Assembly: GCA_964528575.1 (NCBI GenBank)
Contig: CAZGTQ010000377.1
Location: 1-5,654 of the forward strand
Reading direction: 5' to 3'
DNA: 5,654 bases
From: CAZGTQ01 sp964528575
GTDB taxonomy: Bacteria; Planctomycetota; UBA1135; GCA-002686595
The notes below the pieces were generated by a model. The model saw only the letters and a list, made by a program, of their open reading frames with translations. It ran no database searches and was not told the origin of the DNA. Each line of letters starts with the position of its first letter. The stretch's first letter is position 1. This document shows positions 1 to 5,452 of the stretch, piece by piece. Both the position numbers and the translations under genes were made by a program.

Positions 1-1206
1 CTCGACCCGATCGGCGGCACGAACGGCTCCGCGTTCGGGATCCACGTCGACCTCGACGCGGATGGCACGCAGGCGATCGTCGGCGCGTTCTTCGAGAATG
101 GAGTCGGGCGCGCGTACATCTTCCAGAAGTCGGGTGCGAACTGGAACCAGACGGCCCAGCTCTCGGCTCCGTCGCCGTCGGCCGGCGACAACTTCGGGGT
201 GTCCGTCGCGATCGATGGCGACACCGCGGTCGTCGGCGACTGGCTCGACGACGACAAGGGCCTCGAGAGCGGCTCGGCCTACGTGTACACGCGCAACTTC
301 GCCGGCCAGTGGAGTCAGCTCCAGAAGCTGACCGCGAACGACGGCGCGGCTGGAGACAACTTCGGCATCGACGTCGACATCGACGGCGACCGGATCCTCG
401 TCGGCGCGTGCGGCGACGACGCCCTGCGCGGCTCGGCCTACGTCTTCGACCGCAGCGTCACGTTCTTCGCGGAGTCCGACAAGGTCGTACCGAGCGACGG
501 CGTCGCGGGCGACCTGTACGGCGTCGCCGTCGGGCTGAGCGGCGAGCGCGGGGTGCTCGGCGCGTTCGGCGTCGGCGCGGACATCGGCGCGGCGTACCTG
601 GTCGAGCAGGGCGTCGGCGGCTGGAACGAGGTCGGCAAGCTGACCGCGAGCGACGGCGTGGCGGGGGCGGCCTTCGGGAACAGCGTGTCGATCGACGGCA
701 ACCAGGTCGTCGCGGGCGCGCCCGGCGACACGGGCTCGCCGCCCGCGGTCGGCAAGGTCTACGTCTACACGGCATACGATGAGATGTCGCTGCACGCGTC
801 GCCGAACAAGGTGTCGGTCGGCTCGGGCGGCACGCAGACGCTGCGCATCGAGACCTGCCCCGTGCAGCCCGGCACCGTCGGCTCGTCGACGTTCTTCTAC
901 TTCATCGTCGGCTCGGCGACCGGCACCTCGCCCGGCTTCCCGATCGACGGCTTCCTCCTGCCGCTGACGTTCGACTCGTACTCGCAGTTCTCCCTGCTGA
1001 ACGGGAACCAGCCGCCGTACAGCAACACGTTCGGCGTCTTCGACGGCAACGGCGAAGCGTCCGCGGCGATCACGATCCCGCCGGGCTCGCCGCCGAACTT
1101 CGTCAACTTCACGCTCCACCACGCCGCCCTGATGCTCGAGCTCCAGCCGGCGCTCGTGCTCGTCCGCGGCGTGAGCGACGCGAGCACCCTCCAGTTCCTG
1201 CCCTGA
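1..1206 (+). CDS. FG-GAP repeat secreted protein, 5' end missing
   Basis: The reading frame is open from the first base, so 401 C-terminal residues are visible and the true start lies outside the window. A GTG at 199 falls inside a repeat and is not a credible start. Visible residues 9-261 hold five FG-GAP repeats of 52-56 residues, each opening with a G-x-x-F/Y-G motif (SAFG, DNFG, DNFG, DLYG, AAFG), then a V-x-IDGD-type strand, a VGA-type strand and a closing AYV(Y/F) strand. FG-GAP repeats form blades of extracellular beta-propellers; a full propeller usually has seven, so at least two may lie upstream. Residues 262-401 form a different beta-rich domain that also ends the next protein. Export is inferred from the family, because the signal peptide is not visible. 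The ligand or substrate is unknown. The FG-GAP assignment is firm; the role is not. Confidence 0.9.
   Translation, partial: LDPIGGTNGSAFGIHVDLDADGTQAIVGAFFENGVGRAYIFQKSGANWNQTAQLSAPSPSAGDNFGVSVAIDGDTAVVGDWLDDDKGLESGSAYVYTRNFAGQWSQLQKLTANDGAAGDNFGIDVDIDGDRILVGACGDDALRGSAYVFDRSVTFFAESDKVVPSDGVAGDLYGVAVGLSGERGVLGAFGVGADIGAAYLVEQGVGGWNEVGKLTASDGVAGAAFGNSVSIDGNQVVAGAPGDTGSPPAVGKVYVYTAYDEMSLHASPNKVSVGSGGTQTLRIETCPVQPGTVGSSTFFYFIVGSATGTSPGFPIDGFLLPLTFDSYSQFSLLNGNQPPYSNTFGVFDGNGEASAAITIPPGSPPNFVNFTLHHAALMLELQPALVLVRGVSDASTLQFLP
25..783 (+). repeat. Five FG-GAP (beta-propeller blade) coding repeats
   Basis: Five in-frame protein repeats begin at about 25, 184, 352, 508 and 664, a period of 156-168 bases. 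Each starts with Gly-x-x-(Phe/Tyr)-Gly and carries an (I/L)(D/S)G(D/E/N) turn about eight residues later. Linkers such as KLTANDGAA, KVVPSDGVA and KLTASDGVA recur between units. The fourth copy (508-663) is the most diverged, with DLYG in place of DNFG and LSGE in place of IDGD. The fifth ends just before the C-terminal domain. Confidence 0.88.
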
Positions 1207-1228
1207 TCGGGCGGCTCGAGAATCTGTT

Positions 1229-1278
1229 GCTCCGCGGCGTTTCGACGCGACCGTTGGCCCCAGCGCGTCCCGCGGAGC
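1229..1278. repeat. Inverted repeat between two secreted-protein genes
   Basis: GCTCCGCGG at 1229-1237 is a perfect 9-bp inverted copy of CCGCGGAGC at 1270-1278. Inside it a second pair, ACGCG at 1245-1249 and CGCGT at 1264-1268, can stack on the outer stem. Alternatively GCGT at 1237-1240 and ACGC at 1245-1248 can close a TTCG tetraloop. The element fills most of the 94-base gap between the stop at 1206 and the ATG at 1301. It could be a transcription terminator for the upstream gene or a folded leader for the downstream one. There is no T-tract after the right arm, which argues against a classical intrinsic terminator. Confidence 0.5.
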
Positions 1279-1300
1279 CCAACCCCAGAAACCGACAACG

Positions 1301-2062
1301 ATGAGATACCTTGCGACGTTCGTCGCCGTGGCCGCCTGTGCGCCCGCGGCGGTGGCCCAGATCGCGTCCACCGTGGGGCCGGCCGACGCCCCCGTGGGCT
1401 GCGAGATCGTCATCACGATCTCGAACGACTCCACGCAGACGACCCTGCTCGGCCAGTTCTGTCCGTACAACGTGCGCACCCCGCAGGGCGGGACCGTGTA
1501 TTCGCTGGACTGCCCAGCGTTCGCCCCGATCCCGATCGACCCCGGCGGCACGTTCGTCGCTCGTTGGGACACGCGCGACGACTTCGGCAATCTCGTCCCG
1601 CCCGGCGACTACGTCGTCGAGGTCGAGCTGCCGGACGGTACGAGCGAGTTCTGGCCGATCACGATCGGCAACACGGACGCGGGCATCGCGCAGGTCGGCG
1701 TGATGCGCATCGGCACGGTGCACGGGCTCGAGTACTGCGCGCCGCTCGACGCCGGTTTCGTGTACTTCACGATGGCGTCGCTGGCGGTGGCGAGCCCGGG
1801 CATCCCGACCTGCGGCGGGTTCGTGCCGCTGACGATCGACGGCCTGTTCCTCGCCGCGCTCGACCCCGGGTTGGGGCTGCTCCCGAACGGCATCGGCGTC
1901 CTCGACTCGGACGGGCGCACGCAGGCGCCGGCGGTCGCGCTGCCGAACAACCCGAACCTGCTCGGGCTCAACGTGGCGCTGGCGTACGCGGTGCTGGATC
2001 CGAGCGCGTCGCCGTGCGCGATCCGGCGCACGTCGCCCGCGCTCTCGTTCGTGATCCAGTAG
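1301..2062 (+). CDS. Exported protein with Ig-like and shared C-terminal domain
   Basis: The 253-residue product starts with a short signal peptide: MRY, a hydrophobic stretch at 4-18 and a likely signal peptidase I site after A17-V18-A19. V10-A11-A12-C13 also loosely fits a lipobox, so a lipoprotein is a weaker alternative. Residues about 24-122 look like an Ig-like beta-sandwich of the BsuPI/FlgD type: a TISNDS strand, then PGGTFVARWD and GNLVPPGDYVVEVEL, the family's typical end. Residues about 148-253 align by eye with the C-terminus of the preceding FG-GAP protein, sharing YF, SPG-P, PLT-D, GV-D--G and a final S-x-L-x-F. The ATG at 1301 was chosen because the signal peptide begins there directly; no Shine-Dalgarno sequence precedes it. 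The role is unknown, but the architecture suggests a secreted or surface protein. The domain calls are from motif memory, not a search. Confidence 0.85.
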   Translation: MRYLATFVAVAACAPAAVAQIASTVGPADAPVGCEIVITISNDSTQTTLLGQFCPYNVRTPQGGTVYSLDCPAFAPIPIDPGGTFVARWDTRDDFGNLVPPGDYVVEVELPDGTSEFWPITIGNTDAGIAQVGVMRIGTVHGLEYCAPLDAGFVYFTMASLAVASPGIPTCGGFVPLTIDGLFLAALDPGLGLLPNGIGVLDSDGRTQAPAVALPNNPNLLGLNVALAYAVLDPSASPCAIRRTSPALSFVIQ

Positions 2063-2080
2063 GCCGTGATCCAGTAGACC
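2051..2080 (+). repeat. 15-bp tandem duplication across the stop codon
   Basis: GTGATCCAGTAGGCC (2051-2065) is followed immediately by GTGATCCAGTAGACC (2066-2080), with 14 of 15 bases identical. The unit is a multiple of three, so both copies read Val-Ile-Gln-stop in the frame of the upstream gene. The second copy therefore gives a back-up stop 15 bases downstream. It looks like a recent slippage or small duplication event. Confidence 0.85.
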
Positions 2081-2124
2081 GGCAGCAGGTCGACCGGGTC
2101 CGGGCCGAGAGGCGGACAGCGGGG

Positions 2125-2130
2125 TATCCT
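2125..2130 (+). promoter_or_regulatory. Possible -10 element upstream of the oxidase gene
   Basis: TATCCT matches four of six positions of the TATAAT consensus and is preceded by GG. It is the most A/T-rich spot in the gap before the oxidase subunit gene. No good -35 hexamer is seen at the usual 16-18 base distance. If it is real, transcription would begin close to the first palindromic unit and the array would be the mRNA leader. Confidence 0.22.
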
Positions 2131-2136
2131 AGGGAA

Positions 2137-2235
2137 ATGGGGGGCGCCTCCGAGGCGCCCCCCCTTCGGATGGCGGCGCCTCCCGTGGCGCCCCCAATTC
2201 GATGGGCGGGCGCCTCCCGCTTGGATGCGCCCCCC
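2137..2235. repeat. Array of three GC-rich palindromic units
   Basis: Three diverged units start with ATGG or ATGGG at 2137, 2170 and 2202 (spacing 33 and 32 bases). Each contains a GGCGCCTCC core, and the first two end near TTCG. Unit 1 is a near-perfect hairpin: GGGGGGCGCCTC (2139-2150) and GAGGCGCCCCCC (2152-2163) are exact inverted copies around one base. Unit 2 pairs GGCGGCGCC (2172-2180) with GGCGCCCCC (2187-2195) with one mismatch and a 6-base loop. Unit 3 is more decayed and pairs GGGCGC (2208-2213) with GCGCCC (2227-2232), or GCGGG (2206-2210) with CCCGC (2216-2220). It resembles REP-like intergenic palindromes. It could also act as a bidirectional terminator or a 5' leader structure. 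Confidence 0.75.
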
Positions 2236-2245
2236 GAGCCCTGGT

Positions 2246-3010
2246 ATGAGCGAACTCGGCACGTGGGGTCCGTCGGACGGCGGCATCACCGTCCTCGAGC
2301 CGCCCCCCCGGCGACAGCCGCGTCGCTCCGGGGGCGGTGCGGAGCCACCCGACCGCTGGAACGGCGACGGCGACGGCGGCGGCGGGGGCGGCGACGACTC
2401 CGATGGGGAGGGGGACGGCGAGCGGCGGCCGAAGCGGTCGCGGCGTCAGCCGCCCAACGGCGCCGCGGAGCTCGGCTTCGGCCTGATGCTGCTCGGCCTC
2501 GGCACGCTCTTCGTCGCGTTCCTCGGCACCTGGCTCGTCTTCCGGCGCACCGCCGGCGCCTGGCCGCCGCCCGGCACGCCGCGGCCGCCGGCGGGCTTGT
2601 GGCTGAGCACGGTCCTCTTGGTCGCGAACAGCGCCGCGCTGGTCCGCGCCGTGCGCGCCCGCCGCGTCGGCGACGGCCCTGCGACGCGCCGTTGGCTCGC
2701 CAGCGCCGCGGTCCTGGGCCTCCTGTTCCTCGCCGCCCAAGGCCGTCTGTGGAGCGACCTGCTCGACGAGGGGGTGTCCCTCTCCGCGGGCGCCTACGGG
2801 ACGCTCTTCTTCTCCCTCACAGGACTGCACGCGATCCACGTCGTCGGCGGCCTGATCTACCTCGGCCTGGTCGTCTCGGGCGCGCGCGCGGCGATGGAGC
2901 CGGTCGAGCCCGGCGGCCGCCGCACCCGCGTCGAGTTCTGCGCGGTCTACTGGCACTTCCTCGGCGTCGTCTGGATCCCCGTCTTCGGAGTCCTGTACTT
3001 CGCCGGCTGA
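2246..3010 (+). CDS. Heme-copper (cytochrome c) oxidase subunit III
   Basis: The 254-residue product is an integral membrane protein of the CoxC/CtaE family, the third core subunit of the terminal oxidase that reduces oxygen to water. Five hydrophobic segments are seen at about 76-99, 117-136, 150-166, 184-211 and 231-252, the short five-helix form. Family-like motifs are WPPPGTPRPP (106-115), LTGLHAIHVVGG (191-202) and YWHFLGVVW (235-243). Residues 1-72 are hydrophilic and Gly/Asp/Arg-rich, with an almost pure G/D tract at 40-52 and a basic patch RRPKRSRR at 60-67; this extension is unusual. ATG 2246 is preferred over in-frame ATG 2225, which lies inside the upstream palindromic array. Neither start has a Shine-Dalgarno sequence. 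The stop overlaps the next start by one base. Subunits I and II are not in the window. The family call is strong; the oxidase subtype is not determined. Confidence 0.9.
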   Translation: MSELGTWGPSDGGITVLEPPPRRQPRRSGGGAEPPDRWNGDGDGGGGGGDDSDGEGDGERRPKRSRRQPPNGAAELGFGLMLLGLGTLFVAFLGTWLVFRRTAGAWPPPGTPRPPAGLWLSTVLLVANSAALVRAVRARRVGDGPATRRWLASAAVLGLLFLAAQGRLWSDLLDEGVSLSAGAYGTLFFSLTGLHAIHVVGGLIYLGLVVSGARAAMEPVEPGGRRTRVEFCAVYWHFLGVVWIPVFGVLYFAG

Positions 3011-3120
3011 TGCGCACCGCCTCCGATGCACGCGGCTCGTTCTGGGTGCTGGCCTTCATCTTCGCCGGTTTCCTCGCGGGCCTCGTCCTGCTCCTCGTGA
3101 TCCTCGCCACGGGCCTCTGA
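3010..3120 (+). CDS. 36-aa single-span membrane protein, possible small oxidase subunit
   Basis: The ATG at 3010 shares its A with the TGA of the subunit III gene (TGATG), a classic translational-coupling overlap. The product is 36 residues: a short polar N-terminus with two Arg and two Asp/Ser pairs, then one continuous hydrophobic helix at about 11-35 (FWVLAFIFAGFLAGL followed by a Leu/Val-rich run). Basic residues before the helix suggest N-in topology. Tiny one-helix subunits such as CcoQ or subunit IV proteins often accompany oxidases, so a structural or assembly role in the oxidase is a reasonable inference. The sequence itself has no diagnostic motif. The tight coupling and clean hydrophobic profile make a real gene more likely than a chance frame. 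Confidence 0.65.
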   Translation: MRTASDARGSFWVLAFIFAGFLAGLVLLLVILATGL

Positions 3121-3159
3121 CCCCCCGATTCGGGCGCGCAGGAGAGCCGGCGAGCGGCG

Positions 3160-3165
3160 TAGAAT
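3160..3165 (+). promoter_or_regulatory. Possible -10 element for the vWA lipoprotein gene
   Basis: TAGAAT matches five of six bases of the TATAAT consensus and stands out in a GC-rich gap, 157 bases before the ATG at 3322. No recognisable -35 hexamer lies 16-18 bases upstream. It would give a leader of about 150 bases that contains the inverted repeat at 3194-3251. Confidence 0.3.
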
Positions 3166-3193
3166 GGGCCCGGCAGCCGCCTCGCGCGTGAAA

Positions 3194-3251
3194 GCCGCGG
3201 GCCGGATTCCTCAACCCTGTGTCGGGCCGGGCTGAATGGTCCGGCCGCGGC
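3194..3251. repeat. Imperfect inverted repeat in the lipoprotein gene leader
   Basis: GCCGCGG (3194-3200) pairs with CCGCGGC (3245-3251). After one bulged G at 3201, CCGGA (3202-3206) pairs with TCCGG (3240-3244), and TTC/GAA can extend the stem. The loop is about 24 bases. There is no T-tract, so a structured 5' leader is as likely as a terminator for the upstream oxidase pair. GC-rich sequence makes such pairs fairly common by chance. Confidence 0.4.
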
Positions 3252-3312
3252 GTCGTACACGCCGCCGGTCGCCGGTCCGCCGCCCAGCGGGGGCCGCACC
3301 TAGGGAACGCAG

Positions 3313-3317
3313 AGGAG
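3313..3317 (+). promoter_or_regulatory. Shine-Dalgarno sequence (AGGAG)
   Basis: AGGAG lies four bases before the ATG at 3322, supporting that start over the in-frame ATG at 3331. It is the only clear ribosome binding site found in this window; the other genes appear to be leaderless, coupled or SD-independent. Confidence 0.75.
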
Positions 3318-3321
3318 CAGT

Positions 3322-5436
3322 ATGAAGTCGATGGGGAAGCTCTCGGGTCTCGCCGCCACGCTGCTCGCCGCTCAGCTCGCCCTGAGCGGCTGCGACCGGG
3401 TCGAGATCCGCACGGGCCCCGCGCGCGCGCACGACGTCACGCACGCCGGCGCGTCCCCCGTTCGGGCTCCCGACCGCGACGCCGGGCCCCTGACGCGCAC
3501 CTACGCGCCCTCGGACGCGCCCGCGTGGTCGCCCGAGGCGAGCGCGTCCCCGCGCTCGGAGGGCCTGTACACGCTCCCGGGCATGGACTGCCTCGTCAAC
3601 GACGACGGCATCCGCATCAAGGTGATCGCGACGGAGCCGGGCGTGCGCTGCCTCGAGACCGTCCCGAGCGGGCTGCCCGCCGGCAATCCGCTGCGCTATT
3701 TCCACCCGTACTTCGTCTTCGACCGCTGGCCCGCCGACGGGCCGCCGGAGCACTACCTCGTCGGCTCGACGCCGCGGCGCTCGTCGATCATCGGCTGGGC
3801 GCCCGCGTACGCGGCGACGCGCTGGGACACGCGCGTCGGCGTGCGCTACAAGCGCAGCGACGATCCCGAGGTGCGCGTGCCGACGCTGCTCGTCTACGGC
3901 GGCAAGCAGCCGCTGATCGACTATCTGGAGACGGGCGTGCTGCCCGACGAGCAGCCGCTCGCGCGCGCGACGCCGACGGCGCAGGGGCGCACGCTCATGC
4001 CCTGGCCGGTCGCGGAGACCGAGCTCGTCAACGTGCGCGGGCAGATGTTCGAGCTCGTGCGCATCAACTTCCTCGCGCAGATCAAGCAGGCCGAGGGCGG
4101 CATCGACCTCGCGGCGACGCCCGAGAAGGAGCTCGTCGCGCCCGCGACGTACGCGCCGGCCGAGGTCGCGCAACTGCGGCGCGGCGTGAAGATGCTCGAC
4201 ATCGTGTTCTGCGTCGACAACACGCACAGCACGGGCGACTTCATCGTCGGCATCCGCGAGGCGGTGAAGCGCATCTCGCAGGAGCTGCAGACGCTGCCGT
4301 TCCGGCCGGACGTGAGCTTCGGGCTCGTCCTGTACCGCGACTACGTCGACGGCGTGTACTTCGATGGCTCCGACGGCCGCTCGGTCGTGCGCTCGTTCCC
4401 GCTCGAGCGCGACCTCGGGAGCTTCTTGAGCCACGTCGAGCCGCTCCGCGAGGCGCGCCTGAGCAGCGACGACTGGGCCGAGGCGGGCTACGACGGGCTC
4501 TACACCGCGCTCGCCGGGACGCGCTGGCGCGACGCGCTCGCGGCCCGCTGCGTCGTCCTGATCGGCGACAACCGGTTCCACGAGCCCGAGTCGGAGAAGA
4601 ACCCCAGCAAGATCGGCCTCGGCGAGATCGAGCGCGCGGCGCAGTCGCGCGGCATCAAGGTCTTCTCGCTCGCGATCGACGGCAAGGGCGGCGACGAGGA
4701 GCAGGCGCTCCTCTGGTCGCAATTCGAGGCGATCGCGCGCGTGACCGGCGGGACGTGCCACCGGCTGACGGAGGCGCAGCGCGTCGTCGGCGAGATCGCG
4801 TCGATCATGGACGTCGAGACGAACGTCGTGCAGACGCGCGCGACGGTCTTCGACGACCTCGCGATCGGCCGCAGCGCCGAGCAGATCGCCGCCGACCACG
4901 AGATGGACATCGAGCAGGTCACCGAGGTGATGGAGTTCCTCGGCGGCGCCGGCGTCGACTTCGACAAGCTGAAGCCCGGCGTGCCGAGCTTCGCGACCGG
5001 CTGGGCGCTGACCGAGATGAACGGCGTCCCGCTCGTCGAGCGCGAGGTGTACGTCGCGCGCGCCGAGGTGGACGTGCTGCTGGGCGCGCTCAACCTGCTC
5101 TGCTCGCACCTCTCGCCCGACTTCGGCCGCCAGGCGTTCGGCATGGGCCTGGCGGGCCGCATCAACCCGGTCGCGAGCTTCCTCGAGGGCGAGGTCCCCG
5201 AGCCGCTCGACGTCTTCCTCATGGCGAAGGGCATCCCCGTCGCGCGCTCGAGCATCCTGCGCCGCGACTCGAACGAGATCCGCCACATGCCCGAGCAGTT
5301 GCGCAACGAGCTGCGCCAGCGGATTGCGAAGCACAACGTCCCCTCGCTCGTCAACGCGCGCAACGACGAGTCGTTGTGGTCGCTCCGCGACGGCGGCCTC
5401 GACTTCGGCTGGATCCCCGAGAAGATCCTGCCCTGA
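3322..5436 (+). CDS. vWA-domain lipoprotein, PpkA-like without a kinase domain
   Basis: The 704-residue product has a lipoprotein signal peptide: K2, K6, a hydrophobic stretch at 9-21 and lipobox L21-S22-G23-C24. A low-complexity Ala/Pro/Asp-rich linker follows to about 80. Residues about 125-192 contain YFHPYFVFDRW, YLVG and IIGWAPA...TRWDTR, resembling the SH3-like segment before vWA domains in PpkA-type proteins. Residues about 290-485 form a von Willebrand A domain: the MIDAS motif is D299-N-T-H-S303, with VLYRDYVDG (337-344), a WAEAGYDGL segment (385-393) and VVLIGDNRFHEP (411-422). Such domains bind a divalent metal and mediate protein contacts. Residues 500-704 include WALTEMNGVPLVEREVYV (561-578) and the terminal WIPEKILP, both reminiscent of PpkA C-termini. 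It should sit in the cell envelope facing the periplasm. No kinase domain is present. A clear AGGAG precedes the ATG. The partner and process are unknown. Confidence 0.9.
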   Translation: MKSMGKLSGLAATLLAAQLALSGCDRVEIRTGPARAHDVTHAGASPVRAPDRDAGPLTRTYAPSDAPAWSPEASASPRSEGLYTLPGMDCLVNDDGIRIKVIATEPGVRCLETVPSGLPAGNPLRYFHPYFVFDRWPADGPPEHYLVGSTPRRSSIIGWAPAYAATRWDTRVGVRYKRSDDPEVRVPTLLVYGGKQPLIDYLETGVLPDEQPLARATPTAQGRTLMPWPVAETELVNVRGQMFELVRINFLAQIKQAEGGIDLAATPEKELVAPATYAPAEVAQLRRGVKMLDIVFCVDNTHSTGDFIVGIREAVKRISQELQTLPFRPDVSFGLVLYRDYVDGVYFDGSDGRSVVRSFPLERDLGSFLSHVEPLREARLSSDDWAEAGYDGLYTALAGTRWRDALAARCVVLIGDNRFHEPESEKNPSKIGLGEIERAAQSRGIKVFSLAIDGKGGDEEQALLWSQFEAIARVTGGTCHRLTEAQRVVGEIASIMDVETNVVQTRATVFDDLAIGRSAEQIAADHEMDIEQVTEVMEFLGGAGVDFDKLKPGVPSFATGWALTEMNGVPLVEREVYVARAEVDVLLGALNLLCSHLSPDFGRQAFGMGLAGRINPVASFLEGEVPEPLDVFLMAKGIPVARSSILRRDSNEIRHMPEQLRNELRQRIAKHNVPSLVNARNDESLWSLRDGGLDFGWIPEKILP

Positions 5437-5452
5437 GCGCTTCGCCGGGTAC

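Noticed and set aside
2137..2235. CRISPR array
   Set aside because: The three units are contiguous, diverged and palindromic with no unique spacers of constant length, and no cas gene is nearby.
1609..2289. Minus-strand frame across the exported-protein gene and palindrome array
   Set aside because: It reads through the palindromic units and overlaps two better-supported genes; no signal peptide or family motif.
1564..3009. Most of a 518-codon + strand frame running across two genes
   Set aside because: The product is extremely Arg-rich and out of frame with the exported protein and oxidase gene, both well supported. Only its last 36 codons (3010-3120) make sense as a gene.
3124..3134. Terminator after the small membrane protein gene
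   Set aside because: CCCG/CGGG around ATT is only a 4-bp stem with no T-tract; too weak to call.
3264..3277. Tandem GCCGGTC GCCGGTC repeat
   Set aside because: Two copies of a 7-mer in such GC-rich sequence are not distinguishable from chance.
4500..5363. 287-codon minus-strand frame
   Set aside because: A Ser/Arg-rich shadow of the vWA lipoprotein gene with no domain or start signal.
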